Shown here piece by piece: positions 26,453-35,735 of a DNA stretch of 42,178 nucleotides (its first letter is position 1; the number at the start of each line of letters is the position of its first letter). Below the pieces are notes generated by a model. It was given only the letters and a program-made list of their open reading frames with translations. It ran no database searches and was not told the DNA's origin. Both the position numbers and the translations under genes were made by a program. The DNA is from Thraustochytrium sp. TN22 (Eukaryota; Sar; Bigyra; Thraustochytrida; Thraustochytriidae), in the NCBI GenBank assembly GCA_013306675.1, contig JABLUY010000288.1, forward strand, positions 1-42,178, written 5' to 3'.

Positions 26453-27568
26453 ATGAACCGGGGCGCCAACACGGCGGGAGGCAAGAAAGTGGGGGGTTCC
26501 AGCACGAGTGCCGGGAAGACCTCGAGTAATGGGCGTTCCTCGGGCATGCCGCCCGGCATGGTGAGCCTAAACGGGACCGGTGACCGGCAGCAGGATGATG
26601 ATGCAAATGCGCAGCCGCACAAGTCGCCATGGGCGCCCATCGACACGAGCCACTTGCAAAAATCGAACCGCATTGTCTCGAGCGACGGCAGCATCATGCC
26701 GCGGCCAGGGGAGGTGCCCAACCTGAGCCTGCGCAAGGGGATCGGGGGTTACGGTCTAGGCAGTCTCTCCTCGAGCCAGAGCGGGACCTCGGGCAGCCTG
26801 GGCGGCTTTGGTGGGCTCCACACCACGGTAGGCGGCTCGCGTGGGCTCGGCGCCACGGCCACTCAGGCCGCCGCGGCGGCGCCACCGCTCGCCCCGGCCT
26901 CCTCCACGGCCTCGCTAACTGGACCCGCACAAGGTGAGAGCGCCTTCGCTTCGGTGGGCGGCGGCGGCAAGCCGCCGCGTGGCAGTCGTCGGGACTTCAG
27001 CAGTAACAAGGGTGTCACCTGGGACTCGCGCGAGCGGTCCACCGGGAAGAAGCCCGCGCGCCACCAGGGCAGCTACCCGGGCAGCGGTGGCGGGCCCTTT
27101 GGAGGCGATCGCAGCGCTGCCGGCGGTGCTGTTCCTGCCTCTTCCATTTCCGCGGCGGCGGCCGCGGCGGCGCTCGCCGCCAAATCCGCGCCATTGCCGC
27201 CGTCGATGGACTCGTCCAAAGCGGCGCAACATCGAGCCTCGCTGGCCGCCGCTGCCGCGGCCGTGGCGCCCAAGGCGGATTCTTCCTCGCTCACTCGGCG
27301 CGACAGCGGCGCCAGGAGCGGCCTGCCGGACTTGAAGTCCGAGCGGCTCTTCGGAAGCCCTTCGCAGCAGCCGGAGCAAGACGCGAAGCCGGCGTCGCCA
27401 CCGTCGGTCGACGAGGCTGCGCCTTCAACCACAACGCGGGCGGAGACGCGCGCTGGCGCGCTCACGGCCGCCAAGGCAGCGGCCGCTGCGGAGCGCGCCA
27501 AGCGCGAGCAGGAGCGCCTTCAGCAACAGGAGCAGGAGCACTTTAGTCAGCGCTTGGCGCGCAAGGCC

Positions 27569-27606
<38 letters not shown>

Positions 27607-30307
27607 GCAGCAAGCGGCGACGGCGACGGCGACGGCAGCGGCAGCGGAGGCCACGGGTGAGCCGGTCGGCACCAGGGCCATCTCACCACAAGTGTCGGCC
27701 GCTAAGCCAGCATCAACGGTGCCTCCGGCAGCTGCGGCAGCGGCACCTGTGCCGCCCCCCGTGGCGAACAAGACGAGCGCCAAGAACGAGAGCGCACCTG
27801 GCGCAAGTGGCAAGTCGGCCTCTCGAGCGAGCGCCGCCAAAGAGATGAACTGGCGCAGTGGTGGCGGCGCGCCGCCAGCGGCACGGTCGGGGACCTCGGC
27901 CTTTGGGGGGACAACAAGCGCCGCGGCGGGAGCGGGTGCTACCCCGTCTACTGCAGGCGGTGATGCCAAGGGCCTCTCCATGCGAACGTCCATCTTTGGT
28001 CGCGGCGCGGCAGCTTCGGCTGCGGCGGGCGGCCCGGCCGGCGGCAGCGGCAGCGTCGGAGCAGCCGGCGAGACCCAGGCGACGGGCGGCCCGGCCGGTG
28101 GCGCCGCGGGCGGTGTGTCCCGAGAAACACACAACAGCGCGGTGCGCGACCAGCTGCAGCGCGCGCGCGCAGACCTGGACAAGGAGCGGCGCGCCGGCGA
28201 GGCGAGCAAGCGCGAGCTCGCGTCACTGCGAAAGGCGAATCAGACTTTGCAGGACCGCGTGGACCGCGGGTCCCATGAGAGCCGCGAGCTGCGCAAGGAG
28301 CTCGACTCGGTGCGACAGGAGCGCGACGCACTGAAGCGGCGCATCTCGCACCTCGAGTACGAGGCCGCCTCACACGAGATGAAGCTGCACGAGGTCAAGG
28401 CCTCGCTGGAGCGGGCCAAGCAGGTGCAGCAGCAGCAAGCGACACAGCTGCAGCAACTTCAGCAGCAGCAACAGTACCAGAAGCACAAGCAGCAGGAGGA
28501 TGACACGGTCCAGCAGCAGAAGCGTCAGCAACAGCCGCCAAAGCAGCAGCAGCAGCAGCAGCAACAACAACAACAACAGGCACAACAACATCAACAGCAA
28601 CAAAGGGATTCGCAGGCGCAGCGGCAGGCAGCGGCGGGGGCGCCGTTCGGGACCCATGATGCGCACCAGCGGCATGCAACGACGGCGTCCGTGGAGGGCC
28701 TCGTGAACGAGCTGGTCAAGTCGGTGGTGGAGAACTTCTCGGTTGCTGCGGTGTGGGGCGAGGCGTACGACCTGGATGAGGCGAGCGTCAAGTCATTGCC
28801 CGTCAAGGACACGGTGCGACCGCAGGCGCGCTTCGAGGATCCCGTGGACAACACGCAGGGACCCTTCGTGCCGAAGCTGCGGTACAAGCCGCACAACATC
28901 ACGCCGCTCAACCACGAGGTCCTGGTGAGCCAGCCTTGGGAGAACCCGTACGCGGACGAGATCAACAACATGCTGTACAACGGCGCGCTAACCGTCATGC
29001 AGCGGCCCAACAGCGTGCGCGGCTCGCACAGCCTGCTGCAGTACCCATTCAAGTTCATCGACCAGGAGTACCAGCTCGAAGAGCTGGCACGCATGCTGGA
29101 GACCTCAGACCTTAGCGAGGCCGGCATCGCCATGCAGAACCACTCCTTCCGTTCGTACCAGGGCTTTTTGTGCCTGCTGCAGATCTCGACGCGAGACAAG
29201 GACTTTGTCATTGACACGCTCGGGCTGCGCTCCCACATGTCGCTGCTGGCGCCCTTTTTTGCGAACCCGGACATTGTCAAGGTCTTTCGCGACGCGGAGC
29301 TGCCGGTGCAGTGGCTGCAGCGTGACTTTGGCATCTACATCGTCAACATGGTGGACCTGGCCGTGGCTGCGCGCATGCTCGAGCTGCCCAGCACCTCGTA
29401 CGCCTTTTTGCTCAGCAACTACCTGGGCGCCGAGCTCAGCCTGGACGAGGCTGGCACGGACTGGCGCCAGCGCAGCCTGACCTTCGAGCAGCTCAAGTAT
29501 GCGCAGCAATTCTCGCACTACGTCCTGGACGTCTACGATCACATCCGCTTCCACGCGTCAGAGGAGACGATGCGCAAGGTGGTCTCGCGCAGCGCTTCCA
29601 TTGCCCTGCACACGTATCAGAAGCGACCCGTCACGCAGGAGACCATCGCCGCCAAGCTTGCCGAGCTCCATGCCTCGCGCAAGGGCGAGGCACCTCTCTC
29701 GCACCTGCAGCGCAGCCTTTTCGCGGCGCTCGCGCACTGGCGCGACCTCGTCGCTCGCATCCGCGACGAGTCCGTGGACTACGTCATGAATGACGACGTG
29801 CTCTACAGCCTGGCCAAGCTCGGCCCCACCACCTCGCAGCAGCTGCAGCGGGCCATTTCGGCCGCGCGTCGCCCGGTCGCGCCGCTCCTCATGGACCTGC
29901 GCGGCTCCGTCTTCTTTGCTATTGCCCGCGTCCTGGATCAGCCGCCGCGCCCCGCGCATCGCTCCGCGTCGCCCCCGGCTTTTGCGCCCTCTCGCCAAGT
30001 CGGTGCCGGCTCGCTTGACGAGGCCGACGCCCACCAGGCTACGCCGCCGCAGCGTCCCAGCTCCGCGCACGCCCTGGGTCACCACGCTCACGCTCGGCAG
30101 CACCACGGTGTCCCGCACCATCATCCACACAAGCACCATCATCATCACCAGCAGCACCAGCAGCACCAGCAGCAGCAGATGCAGCAGCAGCAGCAACAAC
30201 AACAGCATGCGCAGAATCACCAGCACGCCGGCATGCCCAAGCGCCCGGCGCGTCCGCCGGGTCTCGAGCGCCAAACCATCGGCTTCGGCTGGTTCTCGCC
30301 CAGCTGA
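26453..30307 (+). CDS. RRP6: Rrp6/EXOSC10 homologue lacking all four active-site acids
   Basis: A 1,284-residue single exon. The N-terminal half is Ala/Gly/Ser/Gln-rich with 15 Gln at 373-387, then a coiled coil at about 563-660 and a Gln-rich block at about 658-720. The Rrp6 core follows: DNTQGPFVPKLRYKPHNITP, then NPYADEINN, an exonuclease fold at about 850-1040 (FRSYQGFLCLLQISTRDKDF, QWLQRDFGIYIVNMVDLAVA) and an HRDC-like domain at about 1083-1150 (HWRDLVARIRDESVDYVM). In EXOSC10 the first motif is DLEHHSYRS; here it is AMQNHSFRS, so Asp-x-Glu reads Ala893 and Gln895. The motif II Asp is Pro951 and the motif III Asp is Phe1020, while the motif III Tyr (Y1016) remains. Rrp6 trims RNA 3' ends with the nuclear exosome; this copy should be unable to bind its metals. 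It may be a scaffold or RNA-binding subunit. The tail is His/Gln-rich. Confidence 0.9.
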
Positions 30308-30564
30308 AGCGCGCGCGGGGGCGTGTGCTCGCGCCCGCCTCGCCACGCATGAGCACAGGCACAGGCACAGGCACGCACAAAAGTGAGATGCACAGTGAGA
30401 TCTCCCTATTTTCATTCATTCATTTTCCCATGGTTGGTGAACGTTACCACCACCGGTCCACCACCATTCCCAGAGCTGCTCGCCGCTGCAAGCATTCGCC
30501 ACAGAAGGCCGTCGCTGCGCTGCGCAGAGTCGCAGACGCCTGGACTTCCCACTGCAAGCAAGGC

Positions 30565-30578
30565 CCCTAGGCCTAGGG
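30565..30578. repeat. 14-bp perfect palindrome CCCTAGGCCTAGGG
   Basis: Fully self-complementary, with flanks AGGC and CCT extending it imperfectly. It lies about 260 bases after the Rrp6-like stop. Confidence 0.85.
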
Positions 30579-30649
30579 CCTCTGCATCGCCACTGATCGC
30601 GAGAGAGGTGCGCAAGGGCAGGCACGCGCAGGCTCACAGCCAGTATGGA

Positions 30650-30666
30650 GTACTACGGAGTAGTAC
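30650..30666. repeat. Hairpin GTACTAC-GGA-GTAGTAC
   Basis: Perfect 7-base arms with a 3-base loop. It could fold in RNA or bind a dimeric protein. It lies about 340 bases before the next ATG. Confidence 0.85.
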
Positions 30667-30999
30667 GGACTGCGATCCCGCTCCTTCGCACGCACGCGTC
30701 CCTGCCCGCCTTGCTCTGGCAGCTCGCACTTGTCCGTCCACGGGGAGACGACGACATATTGCTGATCCTGTGAGAAGAACCCCCGAAATGCGAGCTGAGC
30801 TCCCAAGCTGAGCTCCAAAAGATAGCAGGCGACCGCCCAGCCTCGGCCTCGGCCTCACGGCGCCAGAACCGATCGGCGGCGGCGGCGGCAGCGGCGGCGG
30901 CGGCGGCAGCGGCGGCGGCGGCGGCGGCGGCGACTGCGGCGGCGCGGCCTGCTGCGCTCGCAGCGCTCGCGGCGTGCCCTGTGCACCGGCGCGGCCGGC

Positions 31000-32871
31000 A
31001 TGAGCGCGATGGCGATGGTGGCGCGGCGGCCAGTGCTGGGGCGGCGCGTCGCGGCAGCGTCCCTGGCGCGCGGCGGCGTGCTGCGCGGGCTGAGCAGCGC
31101 GGCGGGGCCGAGCAGCACCCCGGGCACGGATGACGGGCGCGGCAAGTCGAAGACGAAGTTCTGGGGCTGGGAGCGCAAGATCGGGTCGCCGTCCGGAGGC
31201 CTGCCCGACTTCGTGGAGCACTGGAACAGGGACCTCTTCAAGAAGGTGGGCGTCGGCATGGTGGTCGGGTCCGGCATGCTAGGCCTCGCGTGGGGCCCCT
31301 CGCTGGGCGCCCTCGCGGCCGTGGGCGTGACGGCCGGATACTGGGTCGTTGGCCTGCGCGACATGGAGCAGACGCACCACACGATTCGCCGCAACTTCCC
31401 CGTGCTGGGCCACGCACGGTACCTCTTGGAGTCGGTGCGGCCCGAGATCCGGCAGTACTTTGTGGAGGACGACAACGAGGGCAAGCCGTTCAGCCGCGAG
31501 CAGCGCAGCATCGTGTACCAGCGCGCCAAGGGCATGTCGGACACTCAGCCCTTTGGCACACGGCGCGACGTGTACACAGAGGGCTACGAGTGGGTGAACC
31601 AGTCCATTTGGCCTTGCGAGGTGGACGAGGACAAGAAGCGCGTCAAAATCGGCAACCACGACTGCAAGAAGCCCTATTCGGCCTCGCGCTTCAACATCTC
31701 CGCCATGAGCTATGGCGCGCTCAGCGACAATGCTGTGCTGGCGCTCAACGAGGCCGCCAAGATGGGCAACTTTTACCACAACACGGGTGAGGGCGGCGTG
31801 AGCCGCTTTCACCTCCAGCCCGGTGGCGACATTGTGTGGAACATCGGCACGGGCTACTTTGGCTGCCGCGCCAAGGACGGCACCTTCGACAAGGAGCAAT
31901 TCAAGGATCGCGTCGCGCACCCGAACATCAAGATGGTGGAGATTAAGATCTCGCAGGGCGCCAAGCCTGGCCACGGCGGCATGCTACCCGGTGTCAAGGT
32001 GACCGAGAACATCGCCGAGGCGCGCGGCATCCAGGTTGGCGAGACCTGCAACTCGCCGCCCGCGCACAGCGCCTTTTCGGACGCGCGTGGCCTTGTGCGC
32101 TTCATCAGCCATCTCCGCGAGCTGTCGGAGGGCAAGCCCATCGGCTTCAAGCTCTGCATGGGCAAGCCCACCGAGATTGCCGCCATCATTGGCGCCATGC
32201 GCGAGATGGACGTCTACCCTGACTTTATCACCGTCGACGGCGCGGAGGGCGGCACCGGTGCCGCGCCCTCTGAGTTCTCCAACCACATTGGCTTTCCGCT
32301 CATGGACGCCCTGCAGATTGTCAACAACATGCTCGTTGGCGCCGATGTGCGCGACAACGTCAAGGTCATCGCCTCCGGCAAGGTTATCTCCGGCTTCTCG
32401 CTCGTGCGGGCGCACGCGCTCGGCGCTGATGTGTGCAACTCCGCGCGTGGCATGATGTTTGCGCTTGGCTGCATTCAGGCGCTCAAGTGCAACACAAACA
32501 AGTGCCCCACCGGCATCACCACGCTTGACCCGGACCTCATGGCCGGCCTCAATGTGCCTACCAAGGCCGAGCGCGTTCGCCGCTACCATGAGAAGACCCT
32601 CGTCAACTTTTACGAGATCGTCGGCGCCATGGGCCTCTCCGACCCGCGCATGCTCACCCCGACCCACGTCATGCGCCGCACCGCCGGCGGCACCTACATC
32701 CTCAGCTATGGCGGCATCTTCCCAATGCTCCAGCCCGGCGCGCTCCTCTCGGGCGCCGCCGCCGACCACCCCTCCAACCTCCAGGCCTTTTGGGACCAAG
32801 GTCAGCAGCTTCTGCGCGGCAAGCGCATCAAGAGCTTCCCGCTCACCTTCAAGAACGCCTCTGCGCAATAG
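31000..32871 (+). CDS. FMN glutamate-synthase-like oxidoreductase with mitochondrial-type leader
   Basis: 623 residues from the ATG at 31000. The first 35 are Arg/Ala/Ser-rich with no acids, as in mitochondrial leaders, and a hydrophobic hairpin at about 80-120 suggests membrane attachment. The GltS FMN-binding barrel runs from about 205 to 600: SASRFNISAMSYGALS, NTGEGG near 261-266, QGAKPGHGGMLPG near 318-330 and VDGAEGGTGAAP at about 411-422. Cys491, Cys497 and Cys502 make Cx5Cx4C followed by PTG, the 3Fe-4S pattern of glutamate synthase (compare CPVG). The glutaminase and GXGXG domains of full GltB are absent. It most resembles bacterial stand-alone 'FMN-binding glutamate synthase family' (YerD-type) proteins, whose reaction is not settled. 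Bacterial descent is possible but codon use is native. Confidence 0.88.
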   Translation: MSAMAMVARRPVLGRRVAAASLARGGVLRGLSSAAGPSSTPGTDDGRGKSKTKFWGWERKIGSPSGGLPDFVEHWNRDLFKKVGVGMVVGSGMLGLAWGPSLGALAAVGVTAGYWVVGLRDMEQTHHTIRRNFPVLGHARYLLESVRPEIRQYFVEDDNEGKPFSREQRSIVYQRAKGMSDTQPFGTRRDVYTEGYEWVNQSIWPCEVDEDKKRVKIGNHDCKKPYSASRFNISAMSYGALSDNAVLALNEAAKMGNFYHNTGEGGVSRFHLQPGGDIVWNIGTGYFGCRAKDGTFDKEQFKDRVAHPNIKMVEIKISQGAKPGHGGMLPGVKVTENIAEARGIQVGETCNSPPAHSAFSDARGLVRFISHLRELSEGKPIGFKLCMGKPTEIAAIIGAMREMDVYPDFITVDGAEGGTGAAPSEFSNHIGFPLMDALQIVNNMLVGADVRDNVKVIASGKVISGFSLVRAHALGADVCNSARGMMFALGCIQALKCNTNKCPTGITTLDPDLMAGLNVPTKAERVRRYHEKTLVNFYEIVGAMGLSDPRMLTPTHVMRRTAGGTYILSYGGIFPMLQPGALLSGAAADHPSNLQAFWDQGQQLLRGKRIKSFPLTFKNASAQ

Positions 32872-33556
32872 AGAGCAAGCAAGGTCTGTCAGACACAGGT
32901 CCAGCCGCTAACTTACAGCTAGGCCTCTCAGACTCTAGATTTAGAGAGTCAGAGAGAGAGAGAGAGAGAGACGCGATGCAAGCCGACTGTTGAGCACGAG
33001 TCCACAATTCTGGGCGCATTGGCGGTTTCCACCTCCCCTTCCCCCCCAAAAGCAAGTCATGTTTCCCTTCAGCTTATCGATCTTGCTCGAGCTGGCTGGA
33101 GCCAAGAGCGCGGGGATGCGTCGATTTGTCACACGAGACAGCAGACTTTGCGGACTTCGGAAGCAGAATACCGCGGCAAGTGAGCCGTGCAAGCTAGCGA
33201 AATGCCCTGGCCTGACTACCGCAACTTCGCCTTTTATTAATTACTCCTCCTCAGGCTGGACCTGAGAGGAATATCTCCATTTTGCTCGCAGGCAAAAAGG
33301 AAGGCTGGACGGAGACTCTGGTAAGCGCGCCCCTCTCCGATGCCGTTCACTGTCAATGCGATCAGCCAGGCTGCGTCTTGTCTTGGTGGTGGCTCCCAAT
33401 GGTCGCGTCTTGCCGACGCATGACCGACGCCTTGCCTTGTTTTTGCCTCCTTCGTCGACCCCTCGTCAATCGACGAGGTCCAAACTCGAAACCACAAAGG
33501 CATAGCCTACTACTAGTAGGCCGTCGAGGTTGAGTCAGGAGCCTCGGCGCGCGGAG
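32872..33556. other. Intergenic spacer with GA run and 17-bp hairpin
   Basis: 685 bases between plus-strand genes. An AG dinucleotide run spans 32951-32971. The middle is lower in GC and includes TTTTATTAATTA near 33232. A perfect inverted repeat lies 36 bases before the next ATG. No gene is seen. Confidence 0.55.
33505..33521. promoter_or_regulatory. Perfect inverted repeat just upstream of the cyclophilin gene
   Basis: GCCTACTA-C-TAGTAGGC has 8-base arms with one central base. It ends 35 bases before the ATG at 33557, so it may act as an operator-like site or a 5' UTR hairpin. The arms resemble those of the hairpin at 30650-30666 (TACTA/TAGTA). Function is inference only. Confidence 0.55.
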
Positions 33557-34432
33557 ATGACGGGCAGCACGGCGGCGGTGGCGGCGGCCGCTAGCGGCGA
33601 GGCGGGCGTGGCGGAGGATCAGCCGCCCCGCGCGCTGGATGCGCAGCCGGACCTGTCCAAGGCGGTGGGCGTCACGATGCAGGTCAAGCTCAAGGAGACG
33701 GGCGCGACGGAGACGGTGCGAATCGAGGTGTACCCGAACATGGCGCCGCGGGGCGCGGAGCGCTTTCTAGAGCTGGTGGACGCCAAGTTCTACGACGACG
33801 CGTGCTTCTTCCGCGTCATGAGGGAGTTCGTGGCGCAAATGGGGCTCCCGGCGGATCCGAAGCAGCTGGTGGGCTGGAACGACATCAAGGACGACCCTGT
33901 GCTTGGGACGAACCACCGCGGCTGGATCACCTTCGCGGCCACGAGCATGCCGAACTCGCGTTCGACGCAGATCTTCGTAAATTACAAGGACAACCACGGA
34001 CTCAACGCGCACGGCTTCGCGCCCTTCGCCAAGGTGGTGGACAACATGGAGGCGCTCGACCACCTGACGGAGATGCGCGACGGGCGCAACGCCCCGTCAC
34101 AGGTGCGCCTCCGCGCGCAGGGCAACAAGTACCTACTGAAGCAGTTCCCGGACGTCTCGTGCGTGGTGACGATGCGCCGTGACGACCTTAGCTTGACGAG
34201 CGACACGGACGCGCTCGCCGCGGCCGTCGAGGACGCGACTCTGCCGGGTCTCCATGCGGACTCCTCCGAGTCCGTGCTCTCCACGAGCGATAGCAACTTG
34301 GGCGGCGCGCCGTCGGCCGACGCCGGCACGGGCAGCATCTTCATGGCCGGCTTTTTGCTGCTGGTCTTCCTCATGGTCTTGGGTGGCTGCCGCCGCGGCG
34401 GCTTCTCGCGCGCGCGCGACCTCAGCGCCTGA
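33557..34432 (+). CDS. Tail-anchored cyclophilin-type peptidyl-prolyl isomerase
   Basis: 291 residues from the ATG at 33557; the frame is open to 33530, but only a TTG lies there. The cyclophilin fold spans about 35-200: VYPNMAPRGAERFLELVDA, FFRVMREFVAQMG (equivalents of CypA Arg55, Phe60 and Gln63 kept), GTNHRGWITFAATSMPNSRS, TQIFVNYKDN and LNAHGFAPFAKVVDNM. The Trp121-equivalent region has no Trp, as in bacterial-type cyclophilins that bind cyclosporin poorly. A Ser/Asp linker leads to a membrane helix at about 260-277 and a short basic tail (CRRGGFSRAR). No signal peptide is seen, so tail anchoring with the catalytic domain in the cytosol is likely. It is expected to catalyse proline isomerisation of clients near the ER or another membrane. 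Confidence 0.9.
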   Translation: MTGSTAAVAAAASGEAGVAEDQPPRALDAQPDLSKAVGVTMQVKLKETGATETVRIEVYPNMAPRGAERFLELVDAKFYDDACFFRVMREFVAQMGLPADPKQLVGWNDIKDDPVLGTNHRGWITFAATSMPNSRSTQIFVNYKDNHGLNAHGFAPFAKVVDNMEALDHLTEMRDGRNAPSQVRLRAQGNKYLLKQFPDVSCVVTMRRDDLSLTSDTDALAAAVEDATLPGLHADSSESVLSTSDSNLGGAPSADAGTGSIFMAGFLLLVFLMVLGGCRRGGFSRARDLSA

Positions 34433-34868
34433 TGACGTTTTGTATGTCAACGTCCGTCGAATGCAACTTTGGTGTGATCGTGATGGGGGCTGGGTCAGCT
34501 GTTTGGATCGGCGACGGTCATCGTACGAACGCCAGTCAGCGCGGCCGTCCTGCAGCCAGAAGAGAAGCCAGGGTTGGAGCGCCGACGTGCGACCTCCGTG
34601 CCTGAAGACATACAGAAGGAATGCGATTCTAAAGAGATGTTGGCTTTTCGTAAGTTAGGGAAAGTAAAAGAGAGACTTGGGGTGAGGCAGCAGAGCGCGT
34701 CCTTCCCTTATCGGCAGCCGCGCGAAGTGCTGCGGCCGTGTAGATCAATGGTCAGACGTAGGACACGAGAACGCCAGCCAAACAAGCCAGGCAACCCGGC
34801 CAGTCGGCGCGCCCCGCAACAACGACGCAAGGACAGCGGCGCTGGCGCTCACTCGCTCGCTCGCTTCC
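34433..34868. other. Convergent intergenic region, nothing notable
   Basis: 436 bases between the cyclophilin stop and the RNase-kappa-like stop. It must hold both 3' UTRs. No repeat, palindrome or supported gene was seen; short frames here lack recognisable content. Confidence 0.6.
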
Positions 34869-35324
34869 TTAGCTTACGGACACCTGGGCGTTGTTGAGCG
34901 CGCGGCTGCCGCCGTTGGTCCCGGCCAGCGAGTCGCCGGCCAGGAGGCCAAAGTCGAGGCCGCCATTGCCGTTCTGCACGGACTCGAGCTCGATGTTGTT
35001 GTCGGACGAGGCGTGCTTGGACTTCATCTCAGCGCGCTCCTGGTTGTTGTGCCAGATGATGGCGCCGATGCAGATAATGAAAATAACCGCGTAGATGCCA
35101 GCCGCGATGAAGGCGTTGGTCCTGGCGTGCTCCGCGTCCGAGTGCGTGTGGATGCCGTGCACGTACTCCCACTGCAGCGACAGGAGCATGCCCAGCACCG
35201 CCAGGAAGATCGCGCCGACGAAGCTGAACAGCGCGCAGCAGATGCTCCCGTTCTTGGTGGTGCAGCACGTCAGGCACCGCAGGCACCCCAGCATGCACGA
35301 GCCGGTGCTCGCGAGGCACCCCAT
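34869..35324 (-). CDS. RNase kappa / V-ATPase subunit f-like two-helix membrane protein
   Basis: 151 residues. Two hydrophobic helices lie at about 28-50 (ICCALFSFVGAIFLAVLGML) and 71-91 (AFIAAGIYAVIFIICIGAII). The second closely resembles the CFIAAGLYLL segment of human RNASEK, and the first its VIMLIMLG segment, with a short polar loop between. RNASEK is now known as subunit f of the V-ATPase V0 sector. The N-terminus MGCLASTGSCMLGCLRCLTC has Gly2 and many Cys, suggesting lipidation. The Asn/Ser-rich tail of about 55 residues is longer than in animals, where the whole protein is about 98 residues. The family match rests on two helices, so it could be another small tetraspan-like fragment. 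It diverges from the kinase gene. Confidence 0.6.
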   Translation of the reverse strand: MGCLASTGSCMLGCLRCLTCCTTKNGSICCALFSFVGAIFLAVLGMLLSLQWEYVHGIHTHSDAEHARTNAFIAAGIYAVIFIICIGAIIWHNNQERAEMKSKHASSDNNIELESVQNGNGGLDFGLLAGDSLAGTNGGSRALNNAQVSVS

Positions 35325-35382
35325 CCTGCCTGCGCGCGCGCGCGCCCGAGCGAGTCCGTGCGCCGCCGCGCCGCCGCCTCCC

Positions 35383-35406
35383 AGCTAGCTAGCTAGCTAG
35401 CTAGCT
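35383..35406. repeat. AGCT array, six units
   Basis: Six exact AGCT units, self-complementary over 24 bases. It lies 59 bases upstream of the RNase-kappa-like ATG, so it is in its promoter or 5' UTR. Confidence 0.95.
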
Positions 35407-35467
35407 CGCAAGCCGAGCCGCGCCGCGCCTCGCCTCTCGGCCAGCCGGATTCGCCCCGCCCGAACGC

Positions 35468-35507
<40 letters not shown>

Positions 35508-35635
35508 GCCGCCGCTCCGGCCCGCCGCTAGCCGTCTGCCGCGCGCGCGAGCGGAGGCGCCGCGCGGGCGGGCGGGCGGGCGGGCGGGAGGCGGCGCGGC
35601 GCGGCGTGGGCGCGGGCGCGCGCAAGAAGCCAAGG

Positions 35636-35735
35636 CGGGACAAAGAAACAAGCAAACAAACAAGAAGGAAAGAAACAAAGAAACGAGGAAAGAAACAAAG
35701 AAAGAAAAAAAGAAAGAAAAAAAGGAAGAAAAAAG
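35636..35735. repeat. A-rich purine tract (AAAG/AAAC repeats)
   Basis: About 100 bases, nearly all A and G, with AAAGAAAC and AAAGAAAAA repeats and few pyrimidines. It is a strong base-composition break in otherwise GC-rich DNA. Confidence 0.85.

Larger units (their letters stand above)
30308..30999. other. Intergenic spacer with two perfect palindromes
   Basis: 692 bases between plus-strand genes. It contains CACAGG repeats (about 30350-30372), the palindromes CCCTAGGCCTAGGG (30565-30578) and GTACTAC-GGA-GTAGTAC (30650-30666), and GGC-rich simple sequence (about 30873-30935) just before the next ATG. No gene is seen. Confidence 0.6.

Noticed and set aside
26232-26456. Short polyGln-containing frame ahead of the Rrp6-like gene
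   Set aside because: It is the translation of the CAG array in the 5' flank and overlaps the true ATG in another frame.
31000-32871. Bacterial contamination as source of the GltS-like gene
   Set aside because: It has a eukaryotic-type organelle leader, native codon use and sits between ordinary eukaryotic genes in the same sequence.
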